Numbered from the stretch's first letter, positions 8,405 to 17,858 are shown. The stretch is DNA of 64,000 bases from DATAWK01 sp036267255 (GCA_036267255.1 DATAWK010000029.1:177335-241334); one strand, 5' to 3'. A program made the numbers and translations. The notes: a model not told the origin generated them from the sequence alone.

Positions 8405-9492
8405 TTTATATGCTCCGCCAATGCGTCAGTGAATTTTCTTAATGCCGTGCGCAAATTTTCTATTTGCGCCGTAGAAGCAGGACGAGGGAGTTGGCTTCTG
8501 TGCAGCAAGCGGCTCCGGCTGCGCAGGACGCGTGCAGAAGCTGCCGCAACGGTACGGGCAAAGGTGGGAGAACATTCCGCCTCATGAAGTACGGCCTCGT
8601 ATGCGCCCAAAATACGATCAGGACGATGGCAGATTTCGATGAGGTCTGTTCCGGCAGCGATCGCTTCTATCGCAGCATCTTCAATTGATGTGTAGTTGAG
8701 CACACCACCCATTTCCATATCGTCGGAAAGAATGAGTCCTCGATATTTGATTTGCTTACGAAGAATATCTGTAATCCAGAAGCGCGAAAGCGAAGCGGGC
8801 TTTGGCGGCTGTTCAATTTCTGGATAGGCCGAATGGTTCACCATGATGAACGGCAGGCTGGCGTGCAATGCATGATAGGGAGAGATGTCGAGTTGCATCT
8901 GTTTCCACGTGCGCACAATTTTAGGCATGGCTTGATGGGAGTCAAGGTTCCCGCTGCCCAGGCCCGGGAAATGTTTGCCGCAGCCGTAGACACCGTGGCT
9001 GGCCAATCCGGCAAGGAATGCACGGGCATATTGTGCGACAGCTGCGGGATCTTCCGCAACGACGCGTGTCCCCATGACAGCGCGGCATGCGGGGGTTGCA
9101 AGGTCCAGAACCGGTGCAAAATTCACCTGGAAGCCAAGAGTTTCCAGCATGCGGCCAATGAGTGCTCCGTGTTTTTTGTAGAAAGCAAGACGGCCGGTTA
9201 CGGCTACAGTGGCAGCGGAGGGCGTTGGGCCAATCAGATCGCGCAGCCGGTCGACCGTGCCTCCTTCGAGATCGACGCAACGGAAGAATGGATGGCGCAA
9301 AGCAGCGGAGACGGAGTGAAACAGGTCATGCACTTGCCTGGGAGACTCGATATTTCTTTTGAAAAGAATGATGCCGCTCGGTTGCAGCGTACGTAGCCAT
9401 GCAGTTTCCAATGAAGATGGCCCTGTACCTTCCAGCCCGACGATGAAGAGTAACCCGACCTGGTGGCGCAACGTTTTTGCGGATTTCATCAT
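8401..9492 (-). CDS. nagZ: Beta-N-acetylhexosaminidase, glycoside hydrolase family 3
   Basis: The product has 363 residues and a single GH3 TIM barrel, with no signal peptide, as in cytoplasmic NagZ. It removes GlcNAc from GlcNAc-anhydroMurNAc (peptides) in wall recycling. Visible motifs are KHFPGLG with the NagZ-type catalytic-loop His near DSHQAMP, VDLEGGTVDRL for sugar binding, and ILSDDMEMGGV with the nucleophile Asp. It starts 10 bp after mutS ends and overlaps anmK by 4 bp. The product of NagZ is the substrate of AnmK, so gene order follows the pathway. In several Gram-negatives NagZ products also signal beta-lactamase induction; nothing here shows an ampR/ampC pair. Confidence 0.95.
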   Translation of the reverse strand: MMKSAKTLRHQVGLLFIVGLEGTGPSSLETAWLRTLQPSGIILFKRNIESPRQVHDLFHSVSAALRHPFFRCVDLEGGTVDRLRDLIGPTPSAATVAVTGRLAFYKKHGALIGRMLETLGFQVNFAPVLDLATPACRAVMGTRVVAEDPAAVAQYARAFLAGLASHGVYGCGKHFPGLGSGNLDSHQAMPKIVRTWKQMQLDISPYHALHASLPFIMVNHSAYPEIEQPPKPASLSRFWITDILRKQIKYRGLILSDDMEMGGVLNYTSIEDAAIEAIAAGTDLIEICHRPDRILGAYEAVLHEAECSPTFARTVAAASARVLRSRSRLLHRSQLPRPASTAQIENLRTALRKFTDALAEHIK

Positions 9493-9502
9493 GGTCAGTC
9501 TC

Positions 9503-12184
9503 TCAGGATTTGAGGGATGCAGAACTCTCGGCGATTTCGCGTTGTAATTCCTGCAGCAGATTTAAGGCTTGCAAGGGGGTGAGCGTATTAAGGTTAAGAT
9601 CGCGAATCTGGTCGACCACTCGTTGCGATAGCGGTGTGAAAAGAATCATCTGCATAGTTGGCTCTGTTGTGGCTTCAATCTGCCGTTGTTCAGAGCGCTC
9701 ATGCTGACGCAGCACTTCGCGCGCGCGTTCAATGACAGCTTTAGGCAATCCTGCGAGCTTGGCAACGTCGATACCGTAACTCTTGCTGGCAGGGCCTTCC
9801 TCAATGGTGTGCAGGAAATTGATGCCGGTTGGCGTTTCCAGCACGGCAACTCGTAGATTTTTGATGCGCGCTAGATGACCGGCCAACATAGTCAATTCAT
9901 GGTAATGCGTGGCAAAGAGTGTGCGTGCGGCGATCTGATCATGTAAATATTCCAGCGTGGCCCAGGCCAGAGAGAGTCCATCGAAGGTCGCTGTGCCGCG
10001 ACCAATTTCATCTAACAGCACCAGCGAGCGCTCGGTAGCTGTATTCAGAATGGTGGCGGTTTCCGTCATCTCCACCATAAATGTGGAGCGGCCTTGCGCT
10101 ACGTTGTCGCTGGCTCCAATGCGCGTGTAAATGCGATCGACCACGCCGCAACGCATGCGTTGTGCTGGAACAAAACAGCCCATCTGGGCCAAAATGACGA
10201 GCAGTGCGGTCTGCCGCAGGTAGGTGGACTTCCCACCCATATTGGGTCCGGTCAGTAACAGCACACTTGTGGTTTCTGTATCCAGATGTACGCTGTTGGG
10301 AACGAAGCGGCCTTCGGCTAGCTGCTGCATGCGCCACTCAATCACAGGGTGTCGAGCGGCAAGAGCCTCCAGCATGCCGGAATCCTCTACCTCTGGCCGT
10401 ACATAGTTCCGTGCGCTGGCTATGTGTGCAAAGCATGCGATCAGGTCGAGTTCAGCAAGCATGCCCGACGTGACACGGATCCGCGGAGCGGAAGCCAGGA
10501 TTGTCTGCCGCAATTCGCCAAAGATACGACGTTCGATTTCAAGACACTCTTCTTGCGCACCAAGAACTTTACGCTCGTAGTCCTTCAATTCTTGTGTCGT
10601 GAAGCGCTCGGCATTTACCAGCGTCTGCTTGCGTTCGTAATCTTCTGGAGCCGAGGAAAGGTTTGCTTTAGTGATCTCGATGTAATAGCCAAAGATCGAG
10701 TTATAGCGAACCTTGAGAGAATTGATGCCAGTTCGTTTACGCTCTCGCTCTTCGATGGCGGCAATCGACTGCTTGCCACTCAAGCTCAGTTCACGCAGAG
10801 AATCCAGCTCTGCATGAACGCCCGTTGCAATCACGCCCCCGTCCGATAAATGTACCGGAGGGTCCTCAACCAGTGTTTGTCGAATGATTCGATGGAGGTC
10901 TTCCAGGCCATCCATCTGGTTTCGCAGGCGAAGGAACGCATCGGATTGGAGTGACTGGACAATGCCGATCACTGCTGGAAGTGACGCCAGGGAGTTGGCC
11001 AGTGCGACAATGTCCCGCGGACCTGCGCTATCCAGAGAAATCCGGCTGAGCAAACGCTCCATGTCCTGAATGTTGGCCATCGTGGAGCGCAACTCTTCCC
11101 GTGTGAGAAGGTTGCCATGCAACTCAGCAACAGCGTCCAGACGTTCGGCAATCTGTGCTGTATCCAACAAGGGGCGCAGCAGACTTGCGCGGAGCTTTCG
11201 TTTTCCCATTGGCGTGACACATACGTCGAGCGTGTGAAAAAGCGTTGTGTCCCGTCCTGCATCGGGCATCAGCGGCTCGATCAGCTCAAGATTTCGGACA
11301 GTTACGGCGTCCAGTTGCAGGTAGTCCGTACGCTCGTAGTAACGGAGATTGTCCAGATGCTGCAGTTGGCTCTGCTGTGTGGCCTTCAGGTAATGGAGGA
11401 TAGATCCGGCTGCTGTAGCTGCTGCCGGATGATGATCGAACCCGTAGCCCGCAAGGCCATGCGTACCGAAATGGTTTGCCAGCAATGGTGCTGCATAGTC
11501 CGGGGTGAAGACCCAAGCATCGAGATGTGTGACAGTCCAAGGACGTGAAGCCGGTGTAGCCAGCATGGAAGGTGCAGCGATTCCAGGCAGTAAGCTGGAA
11601 TCTGCCAGGAGAATTTCCGAAGGCTGAATACGTTCCAGTTCATCCAGACAGAATGTGGATGCGTCGGGGCCAACGAACTCCGTAGCCCGAAAGTCGCCGG
11701 TCGAGTTTTCCAGCAGCGCCAGTCCAATCCGCTGTGGCTCCACGCAGAGCGCGGTCAAATAGTTGCTGCGTTCCGCATGCAGCGTGGGGTCGAGGATTGT
11801 CCCTGGCGTCAGCACGCGGGTTACTTCTCGACGTACCAGCTTTTTCGTTAGTTTGGGGTCTTCCACCTGCTCGCATATAGCGATGCGATATCCACGCCGG
11901 AGAAGACGCTGGATGTGATGGTCCGCTGCGTGATACGGCACGCCACACATGGGTACGCCGCGTTCTTTATCGCGAGACGTAAGCGTGATCTGCAGTTCCT
12001 GTGCCGCGATTTTGGCATCTTCATAGAAGAGCTCATAGAAATCGCCCAAACGAAAAAAGAGCAGAGCGTCTGGATTCTGCTGCTTGGCGGCAGCATATTG
12101 CCGCATCAGGGGTGTTGAAGCGGCTGCTACGTCGAGATTGGCGAGAGTGCGGTTGCTGTTGCTGGACACGGATGAACCCAGCAT
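9503..12184 (-). CDS. mutS: DNA mismatch repair protein MutS
   Basis: The product is about 893 residues from the ATG at 12184; the frame can be extended 10 codons to a TTG at 12214. MutS binds mispairs as a dimer and recruits MutL. The N-terminal mismatch-binding loop GDFYELF (the Phe that stacks on the mispair and its Glu) lies near residue 50. Walker A (GPNMGGKST) lies near 646-654 and the Walker B / signature region is VLLDEIGRGTATFDG. All domains (I-V) are present, so it is a MutS1 and not a MutS2. The ATG lies 113 bp from the divergent hemX-like start. It heads the minus-strand series that continues into nagZ and anmK. Confidence 0.98.
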   Translation of the reverse strand: MLGSSVSSNSNRTLANLDVAAASTPLMRQYAAAKQQNPDALLFFRLGDFYELFYEDAKIAAQELQITLTSRDKERGVPMCGVPYHAADHHIQRLLRRGYRIAICEQVEDPKLTKKLVRREVTRVLTPGTILDPTLHAERSNYLTALCVEPQRIGLALLENSTGDFRATEFVGPDASTFCLDELERIQPSEILLADSSLLPGIAAPSMLATPASRPWTVTHLDAWVFTPDYAAPLLANHFGTHGLAGYGFDHHPAAATAAGSILHYLKATQQSQLQHLDNLRYYERTDYLQLDAVTVRNLELIEPLMPDAGRDTTLFHTLDVCVTPMGKRKLRASLLRPLLDTAQIAERLDAVAELHGNLLTREELRSTMANIQDMERLLSRISLDSAGPRDIVALANSLASLPAVIGIVQSLQSDAFLRLRNQMDGLEDLHRIIRQTLVEDPPVHLSDGGVIATGVHAELDSLRELSLSGKQSIAAIEERERKRTGINSLKVRYNSIFGYYIEITKANLSSAPEDYERKQTLVNAERFTTQELKDYERKVLGAQEECLEIERRIFGELRQTILASAPRIRVTSGMLAELDLIACFAHIASARNYVRPEVEDSGMLEALAARHPVIEWRMQQLAEGRFVPNSVHLDTETTSVLLLTGPNMGGKSTYLRQTALLVILAQMGCFVPAQRMRCGVVDRIYTRIGASDNVAQGRSTFMVEMTETATILNTATERSLVLLDEIGRGTATFDGLSLAWATLEYLHDQIAARTLFATHYHELTMLAGHLARIKNLRVAVLETPTGINFLHTIEEGPASKSYGIDVAKLAGLPKAVIERAREVLRQHERSEQRQIEATTEPTMQMILFTPLSQRVVDQIRDLNLNTLTPLQALNLLQELQREIAESSASLKS

Positions 12185-12297
12185 ATCGCGAGGGAAGCCT
12201 ACGTGCAGATGCAATTAGATACATCTGGCAGAGCAGCATGTTCGATGCGCTTGACGCGTATACTAGAGGATTAGATTTCTGCGAATTTTTGGGGTGG

Positions 12298-13119
12298 ATG
12301 ACAATGTATCTGGTCTGGCTACGCGTCGCGCTTGCCTTGTATGGGGCATCCTGCATCGCAATTGTGCCGGACGTAATTAGCGGGCGTACCCGATGGCGCC
12401 GGATTGTGCTGCCAGCTTGTGTTTCCGCCATATTTTTTCACCTGGTTGCCCTGGTGGAAATGCTGAATCTGGCGCATCACTGGGTGCCATCGACATCCCA
12501 TGAGGTCGAAACTCTTCTCGCGCTGTTGTTGAGTGCGGCCTTTTTGCTCGTCTACTGGCGCTACAAGGCGCTTTCTCTCGGAATCTTTGTCCTTCCGTTG
12601 GTTTTTCTGCTGATCTTATTGCCAGCTGCGGGGCCGGATCGCGGCGTTCTTTCTGTGCAATGGGTACGCAATGGCTGGATCTTTGTGCATATTTCCCTGG
12701 TGCTGGCCGCATATACAGCTTTGATTGTGAGTCTGTTGGCCAGCCTGCTCTACCTGATTCAGGAACGCCGCTTGAAGCATAAGCAAGTCGACGGAATCTT
12801 TCGTCATCTTCCACCGCTGGATACCATCGACCAGATTGCATATAAAGCACTAGTGATAGGTTTTCCCTGCATGACGGCCGGCTTGCTGGCAGGCGCGCTG
12901 ATCGCGCAGGAGAGCGTAGGAGCAATCTATTTTCTTGATCCCAAGGTATTGCTTTCCATTGGAATGTGGGTGCTGTATATCTGGATGCTTTATGTACGAA
13001 AGCACACGGGCCTGCGCGGGAAACGGGCAGTGTATCTGTCGTCGCTCATTTTTCTATTTGCGCTGACCGTATGGGTCGCGAACCAATTCAGCTCGGTCCA
13101 TCGTTTTGTGACGCCATGA
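12298..13119 (+). CDS. HemX/CcsA-family cytochrome c assembly-like membrane protein
   Basis: The product has about 273 residues from the ATG at 12298, which is preceded by GGGGTGG. Longer in-frame extensions back to 12001 overlap mutS and are unlikely. The protein has about eight membrane segments and the CcsA/HemX-type cytochrome c assembly fold, including RNGWIFVHISLVLAAYTAL, where His is the likely haem-contacting residue. In Bacillus, HemX lies in the hemAXCDBL operon and modulates HemA level; CcsA proteins carry haem for cytochrome c maturation. Position directly before hemA with a 4-bp stop/start overlap favours the HemX role. A TATACT at 12259-12264 is a candidate -10 element. Confidence 0.85.
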   Translation: MTMYLVWLRVALALYGASCIAIVPDVISGRTRWRRIVLPACVSAIFFHLVALVEMLNLAHHWVPSTSHEVETLLALLLSAAFLLVYWRYKALSLGIFVLPLVFLLILLPAAGPDRGVLSVQWVRNGWIFVHISLVLAAYTALIVSLLASLLYLIQERRLKHKQVDGIFRHLPPLDTIDQIAYKALVIGFPCMTAGLLAGALIAQESVGAIYFLDPKVLLSIGMWVLYIWMLYVRKHTGLRGKRAVYLSSLIFLFALTVWVANQFSSVHRFVTP

Positions 13120-14444
13120 ATCTAGTCCTTGTTGGAGTGAATCATAAATCGGCGCCACTGGAAGTGCGGGAGCGGCTCGCAATTCCTCCGGCAAGACTGC
13201 CGGAAGCAACCCAGTCTTTGCTGAGTGTGCCTTGCGTGCGCGAAGGCTTCATTCTTTCTACCTGCAATCGGGTGGAAATCATTACCTATCAAGAGCCTGC
13301 TCAGGCAGATTTGCTGGATTTTATCCGCGATTATTTTGCGATCGATCCAGCAACCGTGCGTCCATACCTCTATGAATTTCGTGCCAGCGAGGTAGTTCGC
13401 CACTTATTCCGCGTTGCTGCCAGCCTTGACTCACTGGTTGTGGGTGAATCGCAGATTTTAGGTCAGGTGAAGCAGTCTTACTCGGTTGCGCGGGCCGTGG
13501 GAGCTGTCAATACGAATCTGGACCCTCTGTTGCAACGCGCGTTTACGGTAGCCAAAAAAGTTCGTACCGAAACGAACATTGGGAGTTCTGCTATTTCCAT
13601 TGCGTCGGTTGCTGTTCAACTGGCCAGTAAGATTTTTGGATCGCTCAAGAATAAGACTGTCCTGCTGGTTGGTACGGGAAAGACTGGAGTGCTGGCTGCC
13701 CGCAGTTTGATGCAACAGGGTGCGGGAACAATCTATGTGTGTAATCGCACCTATGAGCATGCGGTACCACTGGCGCAGCAGTTTGGTGCGCAGATCGTGC
13801 CTTTTGACGAGCTGCATGAATTTGCAGCCAGGGCAGATGTGGTGATCAGTTCGACTGGCGCACAGCATCCCATATTTGAACCGTCTCATGGACACATGTA
13901 TGCGCAGCAGCGCAAACAGCGCCCCATGTTTTTTATTGATATTGCTGTCCCTCGCGATGTGGATCCGGAAATGAACCGCGTGGAGGGCATCTTTGTATAC
14001 AGCATCGACGATTTGCAATCGGTTGCTGCGGCGCACATATCGAATCGGCAGAAAGAAGCGCAGGATGCCGAGGCGATCATTCGCCGAGAAGTGCAACGAT
14101 ACGAAGACCGCATGCATACACTGAATGCCGTACCGGCGATTGTAGCCTTCCAGCAGTCGCTCGAAGAGTTACGTCAGGGAGAGTTGAGCCGCCTGAGCAC
14201 ACGACTGGTGAATCTAACGCCGGAACAAAGGCAGGCTGTGGAACTTCTTACTCGCTCCCTGGTCAACAAGATTCAGCACACTCCCATACAGGCAATCAAG
14301 CGTGCAGCACGCGAAGGAGATCGAGAGACGCTGGCGATGATTCAGAACCTGTTTGATGTATCTGAAAGCGATCAAAAGCAAGAAGCGGATATCGAGGATG
14401 CACTGGAGCCGGATAGTGTGCTGGAAAAGGACGCACAGTCTTGA
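13116..14444 (+). CDS. hemA: Glutamyl-tRNA reductase
   Basis: The product has 442 residues from the ATG at 13116, which overlaps the hemX-like stop (ATGA); the frame remains open to 12966 but that part belongs to hemX. It reduces glutamyl-tRNA(Glu) to glutamate-1-semialdehyde, the first committed step of C5-pathway tetrapyrrole synthesis. The catalytic Cys is C50 in STCNRVE. The GESQILGQVK block and the NADPH-binding LLVGTGKTG region follow, and a helical dimerisation domain ends the protein. It overlaps hemC by 4 bp (TTGA). Confidence 0.98.
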   Translation: MNLVLVGVNHKSAPLEVRERLAIPPARLPEATQSLLSVPCVREGFILSTCNRVEIITYQEPAQADLLDFIRDYFAIDPATVRPYLYEFRASEVVRHLFRVAASLDSLVVGESQILGQVKQSYSVARAVGAVNTNLDPLLQRAFTVAKKVRTETNIGSSAISIASVAVQLASKIFGSLKNKTVLLVGTGKTGVLAARSLMQQGAGTIYVCNRTYEHAVPLAQQFGAQIVPFDELHEFAARADVVISSTGAQHPIFEPSHGHMYAQQRKQRPMFFIDIAVPRDVDPEMNRVEGIFVYSIDDLQSVAAAHISNRQKEAQDAEAIIRREVQRYEDRMHTLNAVPAIVAFQQSLEELRQGELSRLSTRLVNLTPEQRQAVELLTRSLVNKIQHTPIQAIKRAAREGDRETLAMIQNLFDVSESDQKQEADIEDALEPDSVLEKDAQS

Positions 14445-15394
14445 TCCGCATTGGCAGCCGGGGCTCACAACTGGCACGCTGGCAAGCGCAGCACATAGCA
14501 GCTCGTCTGCAAGCATTAGGACTTCCGTCCACGATCGAAATAATTACGACCACTGGGGATCGAATTCAGAATGCACCCTTTGTGCAGGTGGGAACCAAGG
14601 GGATGTTTACGAAGGAGATCGAAGAGGCCTTGTTGGAGGGGCGAATCGATCTTGCCGTCCATAGTATGAAAGACCTGCCAACGGAGTTGCTTCCGGAATT
14701 TTGCATTGCGGCGGTGCCTCAACGTGCCGATGCACGGGATGCGTTCGTATCCGTTCTGTACGAAAGCCTGCAAGATTTGCCAAGAGGTTCTGTAGTGGGC
14801 ACCAGCAGTTTACGGCGTCAGGCACAGGTGCGCGTCCTGCGGACAGATCTGCAGCTACAGGAGTTGCGGGGGAATGTGGATACACGGCTCCGCAAGCTGA
14901 CAGATGGCAAATATGATGCGATTTTGCTTGCTGCTGCTGGCCTGGAGCGCCTGGAGTACACGCAGTATCTTCGCGGCCGATTTGCCGTTGAGGAGATTTG
15001 TCCGGCACCGGCGCAGGGCGCCTTAGCCATTGAGTGTCGCAGCGGCGATATACCAACCAAAAATCTTGTAGCTGCATTACACCATCCCCCAACAGGCTTC
15101 GCGGTCATTGTGGAGCGCGTGGTTCTCGGCAAACTTGGCGGAGGATGCCATCTTCCAGTCGGTGTTTATTGCGAACAAACGGATCCGGCACGCTGGGAGG
15201 TTACGGCTGTTGTCGTGCGCCCAGATGGCTCAGCCATTCTCCGGGAGCACATGTCAGCCTCCGTTACCGAGCTATCCAAGGCTGCTGCGCATTCGCTTGG
15301 AAATGCTGTTGCCGAGCGTCTTCTGGTGCAGGGAGCCAAAGATATGATTGCGGATGCGACGGCAGTGCCTAACGGTGGTAAGGCTGAGGCATGA
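14441..15394 (+). CDS. hemC: Hydroxymethylbilane synthase (porphobilinogen deaminase)
   Basis: The product has 317 residues with a TTG start inside the hemA stop. It polymerises four porphobilinogens into hydroxymethylbilane. Visible features are IGSRGSQLA at the N-terminus, the HSMKDLP substrate loop near 74-80 with its catalytic Asp nearby, GTSSLRRQAQ near 120, and the dipyrromethane-cofactor Cys at about C236 in GGGCHLPVG. It overlaps hemD by 4 bp (ATGA). Confidence 0.98.
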   Translation: MIRIGSRGSQLARWQAQHIAARLQALGLPSTIEIITTTGDRIQNAPFVQVGTKGMFTKEIEEALLEGRIDLAVHSMKDLPTELLPEFCIAAVPQRADARDAFVSVLYESLQDLPRGSVVGTSSLRRQAQVRVLRTDLQLQELRGNVDTRLRKLTDGKYDAILLAAAGLERLEYTQYLRGRFAVEEICPAPAQGALAIECRSGDIPTKNLVAALHHPPTGFAVIVERVVLGKLGGGCHLPVGVYCEQTDPARWEVTAVVVRPDGSAILREHMSASVTELSKAAAHSLGNAVAERLLVQGAKDMIADATAVPNGGKAEA

Positions 15395-16194
15395 AGCCGC
15401 TTGCAGGGCGCAGGATTTTAATTACAAGAGCACGGCACCAGGCAGGCTCGCTTCTCCATGCCTTGCAGGATATTGGTGCGGAAGTGATAACAGCGCCCAC
15501 GATTGAAATTGTCCCGCCGGATTCTTATGCTTCCCTGGATGATGCATTGCGTGACATCGCGCACTATGACTGGTTGATATTAACGAGCGCTAATGGTGTA
15601 GCGGCGATGTGGAACCGCATGCAACTGCTGGGACTGTCGCCTGGTGTTATGCAAACAGTGCAGTTTGCAGTCGTTGGGTCAGCGACCGCGGATGCGCTTA
15701 AGAAGCATGATTGGGCAGTAAACGTCATGCCCAAGGCATATGTTGCAGAGGCTGTCGTAGATGCTCTTCGCCATCAGATTGCAGGGAAACACGTTTTGCT
15801 GGTGCGTGCAAAGATCGCACGTGATGTGATTCCTGAAGAGCTTACTCGACTGGGCGCTGAGGTGCATGTTGTTGAGGCGTACAAAACGGTCATGCCGCAA
15901 GATGCTCCAGCACGAATCAAAGCCATATTTGGAAACACAGAGAAATATCCGCACGCCATTTCATTTACCAGCTCTTCAACAGTGAAGAATTTCTTTTTTC
16001 TACTTCGCGAAGCTGGATTTGCATCTCTGCCGGCAGGCATTATGGTGGCTTCGATTGGCCCGATTACGAGCCAAACGCTTCGAGAGTATGGCATCGAGCC
16101 CGACATGCAAGCGGAAAACCATAATGTGCCAGGTCTGGTCGATGCGATGACCGCATATTTTTCACATGGCGAGCATTGCCGTCGCGAAACCTAA
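15391..16194 (+). CDS. hemD: Uroporphyrinogen-III synthase
   Basis: The product has 267 residues, the usual length of this poorly conserved family. It inverts ring D and cyclises hydroxymethylbilane to uroporphyrinogen III. The N-terminus GRRILITRARHQAGSL, the central LTSANGV and the C-terminal FTSSSTVKNF are family landmarks, and HemC directly before it supports the assignment. Its TAA overlaps the stop of the convergent DUF1634 gene, so transcription from both sides meets here without spacer. Confidence 0.95.
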   Translation: MKPLAGRRILITRARHQAGSLLHALQDIGAEVITAPTIEIVPPDSYASLDDALRDIAHYDWLILTSANGVAAMWNRMQLLGLSPGVMQTVQFAVVGSATADALKKHDWAVNVMPKAYVAEAVVDALRHQIAGKHVLLVRAKIARDVIPEELTRLGAEVHVVEAYKTVMPQDAPARIKAIFGNTEKYPHAISFTSSSTVKNFFFLLREAGFASLPAGIMVASIGPITSQTLREYGIEPDMQAENHNVPGLVDAMTAYFSHGEHCRRET

Positions 16195-16577
16195 ACGCCA
16201 TGGACGAACAGACTATAGAGCAGGACGGTCAGAACGATTGCTGAGATAACGACGTACATGTAGTCACGCTCGATCCAGAATGCAATCACGGAAAAGAGAA
16301 CCCGCGCTACCGGCGTCGCGATCAGCAGAAGCAGTCCCAACTGGATAATACCGAGATCGTGCAGTTGAAACGCTGAATGAAAAATTCCTGAAAGCGTGGT
16401 TAGCTGGGGTGGTAGACCATGAAAAATTCGGTAATCCGGGATGGATTTGCCATCATGGAAAAGGAACGCGACGCCACCGATGAATACGATGATGGCGGAA
16501 ATCATCATGCCGGTTCGCAAAAGCACGCTGATGCGCGCATCAATCAGGCTATCGTCAGGCTCTTGGATTAGGGGCAT
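16191..16577 (-). CDS. DUF1634 family inner-membrane protein
   Basis: The product has 128 residues with three predicted membrane helices (about 24-42, 74-95 and 105-124), matching DUF1634. The family is nearly always next to a TauE/SafE-type exporter and is thought to work with it; the biochemical role is unknown. Its ATG abuts the TAA of the TauE-like gene upstream, so the two are translationally coupled. It converges on hemD with overlapping stop codons. Confidence 0.85.
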   Translation of the reverse strand: MPLIQEPDDSLIDARISVLLRTGMMISAIIVFIGGVAFLFHDGKSIPDYRIFHGLPPQLTTLSGIFHSAFQLHDLGIIQLGLLLLIATPVARVLFSVIAFWIERDYMYVVISAIVLTVLLYSLFVHGV

Positions 16578-17414
16578 TTATAGTCTCCCGGTAAGGCCGT
16601 TGTAAATCATCTCAAAACCTAAAAACGCAATCACGATAGCAAATGTGATGCGGATCGCATGAGTTTTTGCGCGGACCAGCAGGCGCGCCCCAAGCAAGGA
16701 ACCTGCGAGCACTCCAAGAGTGACTGGCATAGCCAGGCCTGGGTCAATGTATCCCTTACTCAGATACACTCCAGCACTCGCCGCTGCGGTAACGCCAATC
16801 ATAAAATTGCTGGTTGTCGTCGAAACCTTGAAGGGAACTTGCATGGCTTCGTCCATGGCGAGCACTTTGACAGCTCCCGATCCAATGCCGAGCAACCCGG
16901 AGAGTGTGCCGGCTCCAAACATAATGCCAAAACCAAGCGGAACGCGGCGAACAAGATAGTGATGTTTTACATTTCCAACGGGATAGCTGCCGTTAAGGCG
17001 AAGCGCGGTTGCAATCTTATCGGGTTCGCGTCCATCATTTGGATCTTTGCGTTTTCGTGTGGACATTGCGGCTGAATACAGCAACACAAGGCCAAAAATA
17101 ATAGCAATCGCCTCAGTCGGCGTTTTGGCGGCGAGAAATGCGCCGCAAATAGCACCGATGGTCGTTGCGATTTCCAGAAACATGCCGATGCGTATGTTGG
17201 AAAAACCCTCCTTTACATAGGCTGCGGCAGCGCCTGAAGACGTGGCGATCACGGATACGAGAGATGCGCCGATGGCGTAGCGGATATCCACGCCAAAAAC
17301 CAGAGTCAGAAGGGGAACGATGACCACGCCACCACCAAGGCCTGTCAGTGCTCCCAGAAATCCGGCTAGCAATGCACCAAGCCCAAGAATGGCGGTCAAT
17401 TCTACGTTGTTCAT
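16578..17414 (-). CDS. TauE/SafE family anion (sulfite/organosulfonate) exporter
   Basis: The product has 278 residues with about eight membrane helices and the two internal halves of the family. The N-terminal GFLGALTGLGGGVVIVPLL and the C-terminal GTLSGLLGIGSGAVKVLAM are the repeated Gly-rich motifs. Substrates in characterised members include sulfite, sulfoacetate and related anions; the substrate here is unknown. It is coupled to the DUF1634 gene downstream. A short palindrome (CTCGA-TGCAT-TCGAG, 17463-17477) lies about 50 bp upstream of the start and could be an operator. Confidence 0.9.
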   Translation of the reverse strand: MNNVELTAILGLGALLAGFLGALTGLGGGVVIVPLLTLVFGVDIRYAIGASLVSVIATSSGAAAAYVKEGFSNIRIGMFLEIATTIGAICGAFLAAKTPTEAIAIIFGLVLLYSAAMSTRKRKDPNDGREPDKIATALRLNGSYPVGNVKHHYLVRRVPLGFGIMFGAGTLSGLLGIGSGAVKVLAMDEAMQVPFKVSTTTSNFMIGVTAAASAGVYLSKGYIDPGLAMPVTLGVLAGSLLGARLLVRAKTHAIRITFAIVIAFLGFEMIYNGLTGRL

Positions 17415-17534
17415 AAATTTCCTAATCGACCTTCAAGCACCGACGGGACAGGATGAAAGTACCTCGATGCATTCGAGAACGCCTTTAAAGAAACGCTCTG
17501 TTTCGTGCTGTAACAAATGCGTGCTCTTAATCTT

Positions 17535-17858
17535 CTATTTCTTTTGCAACACGTGTATATAGGCGACGAGGCCGGCAATGTCACTCGCGCTTAGTCTTTT
17601 TCCGAATGCAGGCATTTTTTCTTTCCCGTTGGTGATAATCGCCGTCAACTCGGCATCGGTCATAGCCATCACTGCGGGATCGTGGTAATCCACTGCCTTG
17701 AAGGCTTTGCCTGCAGGTGTATCCGCCTTCCCAGTAACGCCGTGGCACATGGCGCAGCGGGAATGGTACAACGAAGCAGCATTGTCTTGTGCATAGCCTG
17801 TGTTGGGCATCAGGCAGAGATAGATGGCAATCAAAAGAAACAGCCCTCGAAATTTCAC
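17535..17858 (-). CDS. Small periplasmic class I cytochrome c
   Basis: The product has about 107 residues from a GTG at 17858 that has GGAG seven bases upstream; the frame continues upstream to 17981 but without a signal-like N-terminus. The GTG start gives a signal peptide (hydrophobic core LFLLIAIYLCL, cleavage after GYAQ). The haem attachment motif is CAMCH and the distal Met ligand is probably the Met of EKMPAFG, a layout like cytochrome c6 or cbb3-type c subunits. It would be a soluble electron carrier. The divergent neighbour is the sialate esterase; no partner oxidase is in the window. Confidence 0.85.
   Translation of the reverse strand: MKFRGLFLLIAIYLCLMPNTGYAQDNAASLYHSRCAMCHGVTGKADTPAGKAFKAVDYHDPAVMAMTDAELTAIITNGKEKMPAFGKRLSASDIAGLVAYIHVLQKK

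Noticed and set aside
12377..12925. 182-codon minus-strand frame within the hemX-like gene
   Set aside because: The reverse strand of a hydrophobic gene gives Ser/Arg/Pro-rich shadow sequence; the plus-strand gene is well supported by operon structure.
13458..14117. 219-codon minus-strand frame opposite hemA
   Set aside because: It is the shadow of a gene with clear HemA motifs, and no domain is recognisable.
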